Made by a program: the position numbers and the translations under genes. The notes under the pieces are model-generated. The model had not been told where the DNA came from, made no database searches, and worked only from the letters and a program-made list of their open reading frames with translations. Positions 30,790-38,864 of a stretch of 38,864 bases of DNA are shown here, in pieces. The stretch is from Paraburkholderia sp. (lineage in GTDB: Bacteria > Pseudomonadota > Gammaproteobacteria > Burkholderiales > Burkholderiaceae). Position 1 is the stretch's first letter. Every line of letters begins with the position of its first letter. The DNA lies in the NCBI RefSeq assembly GCF_024281035.1, contig NZ_JAMXLH010000003.1, forward strand, positions 1 through 38,864. Direction: 5' to 3'.

Positions 30790-31101
30790 TCAGGGATGGT
30801 TGTACATCGCGTTCCAGTCGGCCTTCGACACTGCCGGGCGGCCTGCATCAGACGAACCATTCACGGCACCGCCGTAACCGCTCGTTGCGCCGTTTTCCGC
30901 AGCCACTTTGGCTTCGGCAGCCTGAATGTCGGCCGGGTAGTACGGGTCTTGGCCGCGAGCCGGGTTATAGCCGGCCTTTTCGAGTTGAACCAGTTCAGCA
31001 CGCACTTGTGCGCGGGTGACGGGCTGGTTCGATTGAGCGAACACAGCAACCGGAGCAGCAAGGGCGGCGGCAACAACAACGGCTTGAATCAGGGACTTCA
31101 T
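30790..31101 (-). CDS. DUF4148 domain-containing secreted protein
   Basis: 103 residues. The signal peptide is MKSLIQAVVVAAALAAPVAVFA with cleavage before QSNQP. The mature part is VTRAQVRAELVQLEKAGYNP, the hallmark of DUF4148 proteins of Burkholderiales, then PYYPADIQAAEAKVAAENG and a disordered Gly/Ser tail. Function is unknown; members are small periplasmic proteins. GGAGGTAAG lies before ATG 31101. The gene has its own promoter with a downstream palindrome (31134-31195) and its own terminator at 30582-30612. It stands between the dinD remnant and mnmE. Confidence 0.93.
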   Translation of the reverse strand: MKSLIQAVVVAAALAAPVAVFAQSNQPVTRAQVRAELVQLEKAGYNPARGQDPYYPADIQAAEAKVAAENGATSGYGGAVNGSSDAGRPAVSKADWNAMYNHP

Positions 31102-31133
31102 GGTACTTACCTCCAGACTTTGTTTTCTTCTGC

Positions 31134-31195
31134 TACGAACAGCCCTGTTCGTAAATCAGTGACGACAGTCTATGAGGATCGCGGCTCAGGGTTAA
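31134..31195 (-). promoter_or_regulatory. Promoter and 20-bp palindrome upstream of the DUF4148 gene
   Basis: On the minus strand TTAACC (31195-31190) and TAGACT (31172-31167) are 17 bases apart. About 14 bases downstream of the -10 box is a perfect palindrome: TACGAACA (31134-31141) and TGTTCGTA (31146-31153) with 4 bases between. It lies after the presumed start of transcription, so it may be a repressor site or a leader hairpin. Confidence 0.55.
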
Positions 31196-31595
31196 CACCT
31201 AGTATGAGAAGGCATTCTTTCAGCAGGCAGAAGAATCCCGGCATCTCCGTGCAAACGCCCGTCAAGCAAGGCGAAGCGGCCTCCCGGACCGAACAGCGCA
31301 GCACCGCCAGCCGCACCCGCCGCCTGCGCGGCTGTGCCGGGAACACTGCCAACCGCTCAACCTTGAAAATTTCGCCCGTCAAGCGGGCGGGCAAGCTAGC
31401 CATTCGCGGCAAGGTTGTACGCAGTGTCACTGCCTGGCCAACCGAGCGGGTTGGAAACCGTGGCGCGCTGGAGATCCTGTGCGATTCCCCGAAGCGTTCG
31501 TACTGCTCGCGCAGCATGGCAACGGCCTGGGTGGACGGGTAACGCCAGACCTTGGAGCCAGACGTCAGCGACGTTGGACAACCTTGAGCAACCGG
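31196..31595. other. Unexplained region between the DUF4148 promoter and mnmE
   Basis: 400 bases without a supported gene. The minus-strand sequence right of 31,400 shows coding-like codons that shift frame. One frame reads YPSTQAVAMLREQYERFGE and another continues AQDLQRATVSNPLGWPGSD before a stop. This suggests a decayed gene I cannot identify. No terminator for mnmE with a T run was found. Confidence 0.4.
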
Positions 31596-31613
31596 TTATT
31601 TCCCGATACAAAA
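31596..31613 (-). other. SGI1-type attachment-site sequence in the 3' end of mnmE
   Basis: The last 18 bases of mnmE, minus strand, read TTTTGTATCGGGAAATAA. The Salmonella genomic island 1 family inserts in the 3' end of mnmE (trmE/thdF) at TTCTGTATTGGGAAGTAA. From memory the two agree at 15 of 18 positions. The match is partly imposed by the conserved FCIGK ending of the protein. Confidence 0.45.
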
Positions 31614-32996
31614 CCGGCTGAAAATCACGCCGAGTAAATCATCGGATGTGAATTCGCCCGTGATGGAATTAAGCGCTTCCTGAGCAAGCCGCAATTCCTC
31701 GGCGAAAAGATCGAGCGCCTGCGCATTCTGGTCCGCATGCGCGCTTGCCTGGCCGAGATGTTCGCGCGCTTCGCGCAGCGCGATCAGATGACGCTCGCGC
31801 GCCAGATAGACGCTCTGCGCGTCGGCCTGCCAGCCCGCGATGCGCAGCAGTTCGGCACGCAGCAGCCCGATGCCGTCGCCCTGCTTCGCAGAGAGCCGCA
31901 CTTCGCACAGCTCGCCGCCATCGGGCAGCGCGAGTGTGGCGGCTGCCGGCGCGGCGTCGGTCAGGTCGGTCTTGTTGAGCACGCGCACCACAGGAACGCC
32001 AGCCGGAAAACGCGCCGCAATCGCGTGGTCTTCCGTCGTCATCCCCGTGCGGGCGTCGAGCAGATGCAGCACGACATCGGCGCGGCCGATCTCGTTCCAC
32101 GTGCGCTCGATGCCGATCTTCTCGACCTCGTCTTCCGTATCGCGCAGGCCCGCCGTGTCGATGACGTGCAACGGTATGCCCTCGATCTGGATCGTCTGCG
32201 AGATTTTGTCGCGAGTCGTCCCGGCCACCGGCGTCACGATCGCGAGTTCGGCGCCCGCGAGCGCGTTCAGCAGCGACGACTTGCCGACGTTCGGCTGCCC
32301 CGCGAGCACGACCGCGAGGCCTTCACGCAGCAGCGCGCCCTGACGCGCTTCCGACAGCACGTGATCGAGCTGGGCGCGAATGTGCGCGAGCTTGCCGCGC
32401 GCGTCGGCGGCTTCGAGAAAGTCGATCTCTTCCTCGGGAAAGTCGAGCGTCGCCTCGACGAGCATGCGCAGCGTGACCACATCGTCGACGAGTGCGTGGA
32501 TATCGCGCGAAAACGCACCTTCGAGCGAACGTCCCGCCGATCGCACCGCGGCTTCGGTGCTGGCCTCGATCAGGTCGGCGACGGCCTCGGCCTGCGCGAG
32601 GTCGAGCTTGTCGTTGAGGAACGCACGGCGCGTGAATTCGCCGGGCTCGGCGAGCCGCAGGCCGAACCTGCGCCCGACCTCGATGCAGCGCTGCAGCACG
32701 AGCTGGAGCACGATCGGGCCGCCGTGGCCCTGCAGTTCGACCACGTGTTCGCCGGTATACGAATTCGGCGCGGGGAAGTAGAGCGCGATACCGCGGTCGA
32801 GCGCTTCGCCGTTGCCGTCGAGGAACGGCACGTAATGCGCGTGGCGCGACGCGAGCGCCTGGCCCGTGAGGGCGTGCATCAGCGCCTCGGCGGCGGCGGC
32901 GCCCGCACGGCCCGCCGACACGCGCACGACGCCGATTCCGCCGCGTCCGGGCGCAGTGGCAATGGCGACGATGGGATCGGAATCGGTGGCGAGCAT
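31596..32996 (-). CDS. mnmE: tRNA modification GTPase MnmE (TrmE)
   Basis: 466 residues, the usual MnmE length. With MnmG it builds the carboxymethylaminomethyl group at U34 of tRNAs. The N-terminal formyl-THF-binding domain starts [21 protein letters not shown]. In the G domain, GQPNVGKSS near 230 is Walker A, VAGTTRD is switch I, DTAGLRDT is the DxxG motif and NKTD completes the set. The C-terminal FCIGK places the catalytic Cys463. ATG 32996 is the first codon of conserved sequence; the frame opens at 33116. In many proteobacteria it follows yidC directly. Here a regulator gene on the opposite strand separates them. Confidence 0.97.
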   Translation of the reverse strand: MLATDSDPIVAIATAPGRGGIGVVRVSAGRAGAAAAEALMHALTGQALASRHAHYVPFLDGNGEALDRGIALYFPAPNSYTGEHVVELQGHGGPIVLQLVLQRCIEVGRRFGLRLAEPGEFTRRAFLNDKLDLAQAEAVADLIEASTEAAVRSAGRSLEGAFSRDIHALVDDVVTLRMLVEATLDFPEEEIDFLEAADARGKLAHIRAQLDHVLSEARQGALLREGLAVVLAGQPNVGKSSLLNALAGAELAIVTPVAGTTRDKISQTIQIEGIPLHVIDTAGLRDTEDEVEKIGIERTWNEIGRADVVLHLLDARTGMTTEDHAIAARFPAGVPVVRVLNKTDLTDAAPAAATLALPDGGELCEVRLSAKQGDGIGLLRAELLRIAGWQADAQSVYLARERHLIALREAREHLGQASAHADQNAQALDLFAEELRLAQEALNSITGEFTSDDLLGVIFSRFCIGK

Positions 32997-33210
32997 GGCT
33001 GACGGAAGGTTCGATTGCGGGAGAAGCGGAACGACGCGCGCCGTGGTGGCGGACGCGAAAGTGCGTGGCATTGTAACGCGGCGAAGTGAGGCGCTTTTCG
33101 CCGAGCCGCTGTGCATGCCGGGCCGGGAGGTTCGGCAAATCCGGATCTATCTTGTATTAGATAAGCGTGATCTTGCCATCGACCGTCGGATCTCTTGAGT
33201 GGTCTGCGTA

Positions 33211-33225
33211 AATTCTGTCAGAATT
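33211..33225. promoter_or_regulatory. 15-bp palindrome in the regulator upstream region
   Basis: AATTCTG-T-CAGAATT (33211-33225) is a perfect palindrome in the AT-rich gap between mnmE and the HTH regulator (32997-33362). A second inverted repeat, ATGACC...GGTCAT, lies at about 33252-33270. They may be operators of the HTH regulator or of mnmE. The gap otherwise holds no gene. Confidence 0.45.
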
Positions 33226-33362
33226 CAAGTACCTGTGCTGCTTGCGCGGAATGACCGCGATAGGGTCATCCGGGCTGGCCCAGGCGAACTGTTGCTTATA
33301 TGCGCTAAATATAGCCAGATTGGTTGTCTTCTTCGTCGAAATAGGGTCGCACAATCTCGGCC

Positions 33363-33785
33363 ATGCCGACCATGGAAGAAAAATCCGCTTTTTCCGAACG
33401 TTTGAAGTTCGCGATGAAGCGCGCATCAGAAAAGCTGCGCGGCAGCACCGACCTCGCCTTGCACTTCAACCTGCGCCACCACGGAGAGCATCCGGTGTCG
33501 CCGCAAACCGTGCACAAGTGGCTGAGCGGCCGGACCATTCCCACCGACGACAAACTCCGCACCCTCGCCGACTGGTTCAAGGTCGATGTCCACTGGCTGC
33601 ATTACGGGCCGCCGCCGAGCGGCATGACGTCGGCGGTGCCCAAACCGCTGCGGCGCGACGAGAAGTATCCGCTGTCACCGGAGACGATCGAACTGGCCTC
33701 GAAAATCGAAGCATTGAGTCCGCATCACCGATATCTGGTTCAGGAGCTGATCGCCGAGTTCTACGGCGACGCCGAACGCCGCTGA
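33363..33785 (+). CDS. XRE-like helix-turn-helix transcriptional regulator
   Basis: 140 residues. The N-terminal half (about 5-75) is a lambda-repressor-type helix-turn-helix. Helix 1 is FSERLKFAMKRASEK, then TDLALHFNLR and the recognition segment VSPQTVHKWLSGRTIPTDDKL, with LADWFKVDVHWLHYG closing the domain. The C-terminal half is short, with ETIELASKIEALSPHHRYLVQELI as a helical pair, probably for dimerisation. No peptidase domain is present. ATG 33372 is an alternative start; neither has a strong ribosome site. It is the only plus-strand gene in the mnmE-yidC-rpmH block and is preceded by an AT-rich leader with palindromes. It may be autoregulatory. The function and targets are unknown. 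Confidence 0.88.
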   Translation: MPTMEEKSAFSERLKFAMKRASEKLRGSTDLALHFNLRHHGEHPVSPQTVHKWLSGRTIPTDDKLRTLADWFKVDVHWLHYGPPPSGMTSAVPKPLRRDEKYPLSPETIELASKIEALSPHHRYLVQELIAEFYGDAERR

Positions 33786-33851
33786 CGCGAGCCAGCATCG
33801 CCGCGCCTCGCACGGTGTCGCGACCTTATCGCACCACATCGCACAGACGAC

Positions 33852-33880
33852 AAAAAAAGCCGCCCGGCTTGCACCGGGCG
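33852..33880 (-). terminator. Rho-independent terminator of the yidC transcript
   Basis: On the minus strand, CGCCCGG (33880-33874) pairs with CCGGGCG (33867-33861) across a 6-base loop. It is followed by GC and seven T (plus-strand A at 33852-33858). It lies 65 bases past the yidC stop. Confidence 0.92.
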
Positions 33881-33944
33881 ACTTTGTCTTTTACGGCTCG
33901 ACGTCGAGCGTGCGCGGACGGCGTCGCCACCGTCCGCTTAAAGC

Positions 33945-35618
33945 TCAGCTGGCTTTTTCCAGCTTCTTGCCTTTGCCCATCATGCGCGTGATGTAGTACT
34001 GCTGCGCGATCGAAAGCACGTTGTTGACGACGTAGTACAGCACGAGGCCAGCCGGGAAGAAGAAGAACATGACCGAGAACGCGATCGGCATGAACATCAT
34101 CATCTTGGCCTGCACGGGGTCCGGCGGCGTCGGGTTCAGGCGGGTCTGCACGAACATCGAGACGGCCATCAGCACCGGCAGGATGAAGAACGGATCCTGC
34201 TGCGAAAGGTCGTGAATCCAGAGAATCCACGGCGCGCCGCGCATTTCCACCGACGACAGCAGCACCCAGTAGAGCGAGATGAACACCGGAATCTGGATCA
34301 CGACCGGCAGGCAGCCGCCGAACGGATTGACCTTCTCGGTCTTGTACAACTCCATGAGCGCGGCGTTCATCTTCTGCGGATCGCCCTTGAAGCGTTCGCG
34401 CAGCGCCTGCATGCGCGGCGTGATCTCCTTCATGCGCGCCATCGACTTGTAGCTTGCCGCCGACAGCGGGAAGAACACCGCCTTGATGAGCACCGTGAGC
34501 AGGACGATCGACCAGCCCCAGTTGCCGACGAAGGCGTGGATCTTCTCGAGCAGCCAGAAGAGCGGCTTCGCGATGATCGTGACCCAGCCGTAGTCCTTCA
34601 CGAGTTCGAGGCCCGGGGCGATGCCTTCGAGCATGCGCTCCTCTTGCGGACCGGCGAACAGGCGCGCCTGCACGTTCTGGGTCGCGCCCGGCGCGATCGC
34701 GCCGAGCTGCTGCTGCACGCCGACGCGATAGAGCGAGTTGTCGAAGCGCTCGACGTAGACCTTGCGGTTCACGCCCTGCTGCGGAATCCAGGCGGTCGCG
34801 AAGTAGTGCTGCACCATCGCGACCCAGCCGTTGTCGGCCTGCTTCGTGAATTCAGCCTTGCCCTTGTCGATGTCGGAGAAGGTGATCTTCTGGAAGTGGT
34901 GCTCGTTCGAGTACACCGCCGGTCCGATGAAGGTGTGCGAGAAGCGCGGCGTTTCCACCGGCTGGCTGTCGCGCACGAGCTCCATGTAGAGCGTGGGCGA
35001 AACCGGCGCCGTGCCGACGTTCTGCACCTTCCAGTCCACGCCGATCACATAGCTGCCGCGCGTGAACGTGTAGGTCTTCGTGACCTTCACGCCGCCCTTC
35101 ACCGGCGAATCGAAGCTGATCTGGAACGTGTTGGCGTCGCCCGTCAGCTCGCGCGGACCGGAGACGGGCGTGAACACGTCGGTGTGGTTCGGGAAGTCGC
35201 CGCCGAACAGGCCCGTACGCGCGAGGTACGTGTGGTCGTTCGTGTGGTCGAACAACGTGACGAACTGGTTCGGGTGCGTGCCGTCGGCTTCCTTGACGAG
35301 CGCGAGCCGCGTGAGCGTGCCGCCGCGCGTGTCGATCGTGCCGTCGTAGACGTCCGTGCGGAAGTGCACGAGCTGCGCCGCGGCTTCAGCCGGCTGCGCT
35401 GCGTTCGCCGCCGGTGCCTGGCCGGTCGCGGCGGCCGACGGCAATTCAGCCGCGGCTGCCGGCGAGCCCGACTGGGGCGGGGCGCTCGTGGCGTTTTGCG
35501 TCTGCGTCGCGCTCGGGAAGAACATCGACTGGCGTCCGTGGTCGCGCTGCCAGTTGTCGTACAACATGACAGCTGACATGAAGAAGATGACCCATAGGAC
35601 GGTGCGTTTGATATCCAT
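33945..35618 (-). CDS. yidC: Membrane protein insertase YidC
   Basis: 557 residues, standard for the long proteobacterial form. The N-terminal anchor is [21 protein letters not shown] large periplasmic domain (about 60-330) follows a Pro/Ala/Gln-rich linker. The conserved insertase core covers about 360-545, with [23 protein letters not shown] (in pieces), [18 protein letters not shown] in the coiled loop, and [18 protein letters not shown]. It inserts proteins into the inner membrane, alone or with SecYEG. ATG 35618 gives the expected start. It is 30 bases downstream of yidD and is followed by a terminator at 33852-33880. Confidence 0.98.
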   Translation of the reverse strand: MDIKRTVLWVIFFMSAVMLYDNWQRDHGRQSMFFPSATQTQNATSAPPQSGSPAAAAELPSAAATGQAPAANAAQPAEAAAQLVHFRTDVYDGTIDTRGGTLTRLALVKEADGTHPNQFVTLFDHTNDHTYLARTGLFGGDFPNHTDVFTPVSGPRELTGDANTFQISFDSPVKGGVKVTKTYTFTRGSYVIGVDWKVQNVGTAPVSPTLYMELVRDSQPVETPRFSHTFIGPAVYSNEHHFQKITFSDIDKGKAEFTKQADNGWVAMVQHYFATAWIPQQGVNRKVYVERFDNSLYRVGVQQQLGAIAPGATQNVQARLFAGPQEERMLEGIAPGLELVKDYGWVTIIAKPLFWLLEKIHAFVGNWGWSIVLLTVLIKAVFFPLSAASYKSMARMKEITPRMQALRERFKGDPQKMNAALMELYKTEKVNPFGGCLPVVIQIPVFISLYWVLLSSVEMRGAPWILWIHDLSQQDPFFILPVLMAVSMFVQTRLNPTPPDPVQAKMMMFMPIAFSVMFFFFPAGLVLYYVVNNVLSIAQQYYITRMMGKGKKLEKAS

Positions 35619-35648
35619 GCGTTGTCTCAGTGTCGATGGAATGGCGCG

Positions 35649-35879
35649 TCAGCGCTTGTTCGGGGTGACTGGCGGAACCGGATCGTAGCCGCCCGCGGAA
35701 AACGGGTGGCAGCGGCACAGTCGCCGCGCGGCGAGGTAAGTACCATGCGCGGCGCCATGATACTGGATTGCCTCGCGCGCGTAATCCGAACACGAAGGAT
35801 AAAAACGGCATCGGCTGCCGAGCAGGGGACTCACGGCCAGCTTGTAGAAACGCAGTAACGCGATCAAAACCGTTTGCAT
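35649..35879 (-). CDS. yidD: Membrane protein insertion efficiency factor YidD
   Basis: 76 residues from ATG 35879. The start [21 protein letters not shown] is the amphipathic anchor. [16 protein letters not shown] and [18 protein letters not shown] are the YidD cysteine motifs. YidD helps YidC insert inner-membrane proteins. The frame also extends 31 residues to ATG 35972, which overlaps the rnpA stop as ATGA. That longer form (107 residues) is a possible coupled start, but its N-terminus is unlike the family and there is no Shine-Dalgarno. I prefer the short form with moderate certainty. Confidence 0.93.
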   Translation of the reverse strand: MQTVLIALLRFYKLAVSPLLGSRCRFYPSCSDYAREAIQYHGAAHGTYLAARRLCRCHPFSAGGYDPVPPVTPNKR

Positions 35880-35968
35880 GGCGTTGCGGCCGGACTGCGC
35901 CGCTCCGAAAAACGAATGGCGGGCCACGCGCGCGGTCGCGGCGGGGACGCCCGGCTTGCGCGTGCGAC

Positions 35969-36499
35969 TCATGATGCGGCCGGGGCGTCCGGCACGTCCG
36001 GCGAACCCGGAACCGGCCTGGCCGCTTCGGCGGTTTTGGCCTTTTCAGCCTTTCCGGCTGTTCCAGCCGCTTTGGCCTCTTCGGCCTCTTTGGCCTGCGG
36101 CGCGCTACGCGCGCGCGCCGCTTCGCGCGCGGCCTTGCCCAGCAGCATCTCGATCTCGTCGCGGCACAAGGCCTTGAGCGACGGCGACGACGCGCCCGGC
36201 ATCGCCTTGCGGTCGAACTTCGTGTGCAGGCGCAGGAGCACGTCGAACCCGTCGAACTGCGCGCGCTTTACGCGAAACGCCTCGCGCGCGATCCGGCGCA
36301 CGAGGTTGCGGGTCACCGCGCGCGGCGCGAACTTCTTGCCGATCACCAGCCCGAGGCGCGCGGCGCCTCCCGTCGGCCGCCCGTACACGACGAAGTGCGC
36401 GGAGCGGCGCCACGGGCGCAAACGAAAAACGGATGAGAACTCATCCGTTTTCAGTAGCCTTGCGGCCTTCGGGAAAGCGGCTTGCGTTCGCGACGGCAT
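35969..36499 (-). CDS. rnpA: Ribonuclease P protein component
   Basis: 176 residues from ATG 36499. The core about 10-125 matches Rnp[17 protein letters not shown], then [29 protein letters not shown], where the basic RNR-like motif binds pre-tRNA and the RNA subunit. The protein helps RNase P remove tRNA 5' leaders. The last 50 residues are an Ala/Lys/Glu-rich extension ([20 protein letters not shown]) ending in a Pro-rich tail, not found in the typical 120-residue protein. The frame is open to 36655 but family similarity starts at 36499. It lies 124 bases from rpmH and precedes yidD on the same strand. Confidence 0.96.
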   Translation of the reverse strand: MPSRTQAAFPKAARLLKTDEFSSVFRLRPWRRSAHFVVYGRPTGGAARLGLVIGKKFAPRAVTRNLVRRIAREAFRVKRAQFDGFDVLLRLHTKFDRKAMPGASSPSLKALCRDEIEMLLGKAAREAARARSAPQAKEAEEAKAAGTAGKAEKAKTAEAARPVPGSPDVPDAPAAS

Positions 36500-36623
36500 G
36501 ATATCCGCATCGTCCGCTGTGTCTGCTTTCGCTGCAAGCGCGTGCGACGCGCTACGGGTGGTATCGCGAATCGCGATGCTGCCCGACGCAGTGATCTGCG
36601 CGGTTGTCAGCGCAGTTATCCGC

Positions 36624-36758
36624 TTAGACGGCGAGACGCTTGCGACCCTTCGCACGGCGTGCGTTGATCACTTTGCGGCCACCGGCGGTCTTCATGCGGA
36701 CGCGGAAGCCGTGGGTGCGCTTACGGCGCGTAACGGAAGGTTGGAAAGTACGTTTCAT
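36624..36758 (-). CDS. rpmH: 50S ribosomal protein L34
   Basis: 44 residues, [20 protein letters not shown] through KGRKRLAV, the canonical L34. It is a basic protein of the large ribosomal subunit. It is the first gene of the minus-strand rpmH-rnpA-yidD-yidC cluster, is shorter than 60 residues, and has a consensus promoter at 36851-36879. The ATG at 36758 has GTGAGAG upstream as ribosome site. dnaA is transcribed away from it 409 bases to the right. Confidence 0.98.
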   Translation of the reverse strand: MKRTFQPSVTRRKRTHGFRVRMKTAGGRKVINARRAKGRKRLAV

Positions 36759-36850
36759 GTTGCTCTCACTTGTTGAGAATTGACCGCGGCGAGCATCGCG
36801 GAAAAAAGCAATGGCCGGTGGTACAGGGATTGGTTTTCGCGGAACCCGCT

Positions 36851-36879
36851 ATTTAAGCCGGATTTTTGTTGGCCGTCAA
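36851..36879 (-). promoter_or_regulatory. Sigma-70 promoter of the rpmH cluster
   Basis: On the minus strand TTGACG (36879-36874) and TTAAAT (36856-36851) are separated by 17 bases. The predicted start of transcription is about 36844, giving an 86-base leader before rpmH. Confidence 0.8.
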
Positions 36880-36946
36880 TAGGTTAGGGTGTCGAAAGGC
36901 GTCGCGGGCTACGCGCGGATTACCTTGCGGCACCTTGATCGGTCCC

Positions 36947-36955
36947 TGTGGATAA
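36947..36955 (-). promoter_or_regulatory. Perfect DnaA box in the rpmH-dnaA intergenic region
   Basis: TGTGGATAA (36947-36955) is a perfect DnaA box on the minus strand. It is the only strong box in this 409-base gap. It lies just ahead of a weak plus-strand promoter candidate, TTCCTG (36957-36962) with TAGAAT (36981-36986) and an 18-base spacer. This fits DnaA autoregulation of dnaA. The rest of the gap, to 37167, holds no gene. Confidence 0.75.
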
Positions 36956-37167
36956 CTTCCTGGCCGGGGGATTTCGGCGGTAGAATCTCGCCTATCCAAG
37001 AATCCTGCATGCCGCTCCGGCCAGCCTGTCAGTCGCAAATTCCTTGCGCTACGGGCACCCGGAGCTGTTGCCGTCGCCCGTCAGGGCCTCGTCGCGCAAG
37101 GGAAGTCCCGGTGCGGCTGGAGCGGCGCGGCGGCAATGCGTGCAGACAAAACTAACACAGCAACTCG

Positions 37168-38754
37168 ATGAATGATTTCTGGCAACACTGTTCCGCATTG
37201 CTGGAGCGTGAGCTGACGCCCCAGCAGTACGTGACGTGGATTAAACCGTTGGCCCCGGTTGCCTTCGATGCTGCTGCGAACACGCTGCAGATCGCCGCTC
37301 CTAACCGCTTCAAACTCGACTGGGTCAAGAGCCAGTTCTCGGGCCGCATCTCCGATCTGGCCCGCGATTTCTGGCAAATGCCGGTCGACGTCCAGTTCGT
37401 CCTCGATCCGAAAGCGGGCATGCGCGCGCCGGTTGCGGCCGCACCGCGCATGCCGCTCGCCAGCAGCACGGGCGTGCCCGAAACGGCTGCCGCACCTGCG
37501 ATGCAGGCTGGCATGCAAGCGGGCGGCCTCGCGGCGAGCCTCTCGGCCCTCACGCAGACAATACAGGCGTCCGCCGCGGCGCCGGGCGCGGCTGCGCACG
37601 TGGCCGACGACGCAGCCGACCTCGATCTGCCCAGCCTCGACGCGAACGAAGCCGCTGCGGGCCGCCGCGCATGGCGCCCGGGCCAGGGCGCTGCCGCCGC
37701 GGCGTCGGGCAGCGAGTCCGATCCGTCGTACGAGCGCTCGAAGCTGAACCCGGTGCTCACGTTCGACAATTTCGTCACCGGCAAGGCGAACCAGCTTGCG
37801 CGCGCGGCGGCGATCCAGGTCGCCGACAACCCCGGCATCTCCTACAACCCGCTCTTCCTGTACGGCGGCGTCGGCCTCGGCAAGACCCACTTGATCCACG
37901 CGATCGGCAACCAGCTGCTGATGGACAAGCCGGGCGCGCGAATCCGCTACATCCACGCCGAACAGTACGTTTCGGACGTCGTGAAGGCGTACCAGCGCAA
38001 GGCGTTCGACGACTTCAAGCGCTACTACCACTCGCTCGACCTGCTGCTGATCGACGACATCCAGTTCTTCTCCGGCAAGTCGCGCACGCAGGAGGAATTC
38101 TTCTACGCGTTCGAGGCGCTGGTCGCCAACAAGGCGCAGGTCATCATCACGAGCGACACGTATCCGAAGGAAATCTCGGGCATCGACGACCGCCTGATCT
38201 CGCGCTTCGACTCCGGCCTGACGGTGGCGATCGAGCCGCCCGAGCTGGAAATGCGCGTGGCGATCCTGATGCGCAAGGCCCAGTCGGAAGGCGTGAGCCT
38301 GAACGAGGACGTCGCGTTCTTCGTCGCCAAGCACCTGCGCTCGAACGTGCGCGAACTGGAAGGCGCGCTGCGCAAGATCCTCGCGTATTCGAAGTTCCAC
38401 GGCCGCGAGATCTCGATCGAGCTGACCAAGGAAGCGCTCAAGGACTTGCTGACGGTGCAGAACCGCCAGATTTCGGTGGAAAACATCCAGAAGACGGTGG
38501 CGGACTTCTACAGCATCAAGGTCGCCGACATGTATTCGAAGAAGCGCCCGGCGAACATCGCGCGCCCGCGCCAGATCGCCATGTATCTGGCCAAGGAGCT
38601 CACGCAGAAGAGCCTGCCGGAAATCGGCGAGCTGTTCGGCGGCCGCGACCACACCACGGTGCTGCACGCCGTGCGCAAGATCGCCGACGAACGGACCAAG
38701 GACGCCCAGCTCAATCACGAGCTGCACGTGCTCGAGCAGACGCTGAAGGGGTAA
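37168..38754 (+). CDS. dnaA: Chromosomal replication initiator protein DnaA
   Basis: 528 residues, longer than the 460 or so of E. coli because of a long Ala-rich domain II linker (about 90-185). Domain I is [20 protein letters not shown]. The AAA+ domain has Walker A GGVGLGKT (233-240) and Walker [10 protein letters not shown] (292-300). Domain IV has the DnaA signature [15 protein letters not shown] (491-505), which contacts DnaA boxes. It binds the origin, melts it and loads DnaB helicase. ATG 37168 matches the family start; its ribosome site is weak. The gene diverges from rpmH. The downstream gene (usually dnaN) begins beyond the window. Confidence 0.98.
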   Translation: MNDFWQHCSALLERELTPQQYVTWIKPLAPVAFDAAANTLQIAAPNRFKLDWVKSQFSGRISDLARDFWQMPVDVQFVLDPKAGMRAPVAAAPRMPLASSTGVPETAAAPAMQAGMQAGGLAASLSALTQTIQASAAAPGAAAHVADDAADLDLPSLDANEAAAGRRAWRPGQGAAAAASGSESDPSYERSKLNPVLTFDNFVTGKANQLARAAAIQVADNPGISYNPLFLYGGVGLGKTHLIHAIGNQLLMDKPGARIRYIHAEQYVSDVVKAYQRKAFDDFKRYYHSLDLLLIDDIQFFSGKSRTQEEFFYAFEALVANKAQVIITSDTYPKEISGIDDRLISRFDSGLTVAIEPPELEMRVAILMRKAQSEGVSLNEDVAFFVAKHLRSNVRELEGALRKILAYSKFHGREISIELTKEALKDLLTVQNRQISVENIQKTVADFYSIKVADMYSKKRPANIARPRQIAMYLAKELTQKSLPEIGELFGGRDHTTVLHAVRKIADERTKDAQLNHELHVLEQTLKG

Positions 38755-38864
38755 TGACGGGTTGGCGGCTGGTTCACCCTGTTTATTTCGCGGATCGCCC
38801 CCAATTTAGGGAAGTGGTCGGTTTTCAGGCACAATATGGGTTTAACCGCCCGGCGGACCGGCTG
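38755..38864. other. Sequence downstream of dnaA to the window end
   Basis: 110 bases with no start of a recognisable gene. In this order dnaN is normally next, so its leader is expected here. The motif TTTTCAGGCACAATATGGG near 38822 could hold a -10 box (CAATAT), but this is not firm. Confidence 0.4.

Noticed and set aside
36759..37167. rpmH-dnaA gap as the sole origin
   Set aside because: Only one strong DnaA box was found there, best explained as dnaA autoregulation, although the strand switch at this point keeps it possible.
37081..38727. 548-codon frame antisense to dnaA
   Set aside because: It mirrors dnaA codon periodicity and has no family similarity or ribosome site.

Overview
The window is GC-rich DNA from the chromosome of a Burkholderiaceae member, most likely the Burkholderia/Paraburkholderia/Caballeronia group. 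Evidence for this is the rpmH-rnpA-yidD-yidC / dnaA block at the right end, a fused MnmC, a DUF4148 secreted protein, a YaeQ protein, proteobacterial gshA and a NodT-type efflux lipoprotein. dnaA diverges from rpmH at 36.8-37.2 kb, so the window is origin-proximal. About two thirds of the genes lie on the minus strand and the strand switches at dnaA. No rRNA, tRNA, CRISPR array or intact insertion sequence was seen.

Layout. 0-2.1 kb: the end of an OmpR-type response regulator and its TctE/QseC-like sensor kinase. 2.1-5.6 kb (minus): a SET-domain protein with a lysine tail, an Old Yellow Enzyme, a class I glutamine amidotransferase, and a MarR regulator with an added four-cysteine domain. 6.3-8.7 kb (minus): a YbdK carboxylate-amine ligase and a CPA2 antiporter. 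8.7-9.6 kb: an 818-base gene-free stretch with an AT-rich segment and several DnaA boxes. 9.6-15.3 kb: mnmC, an HU gene, a zinc-type COG0523 GTPase, a lytic transglycosylase coupled to a small upstream ORF, and an isolated GspG pseudopilin. 15.3-19.8 kb: an efflux locus made of a NodT outer-membrane factor, a MarR regulator and an EmrB-type MFS pump, with no membrane-fusion gene. 19.9-24.7 kb (minus): a small lipoprotein, gshA, and the ada-alkA alkylation-repair pair. 24.9-25.0 kb: a predicted small RNA. 25.3-29.4 kb: VOC protein, YaeQ, LysE exporter, two tandem small membrane proteins, and a DegP-like protease without a signal peptide. 29.6-31.6 kb: lineage-specific secreted proteins and a deleted, frameshifted dinD remnant beside the 3' end of mnmE. 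31.6-38.8 kb: mnmE, an oppositely oriented HTH regulator, yidC, yidD, rnpA, rpmH, dnaA.

The genes mostly serve replication, translation and membrane-protein insertion (dnaA, HU, rpmH, rnpA, mnmE, mnmC, yidC, yidD), with glutathione/redox (gshA, YbdK, OYE) and alkylation repair (ada, alkA) in between. The points most worth following are:
- the predicted RNA at about 24,947-25,007, which carries two anti-Shine-Dalgarno-like CUCCUCC motifs 11 nt apart between a well-spaced promoter and a terminator;
- the two GTG-start small membrane proteins with near-perfect ribosome sites;
- the MarR-cysteine fusion;
- the origin-like DnaA-box region at 9.28-9.54 kb;
- the dinD scar near an SGI1-like attachment site.
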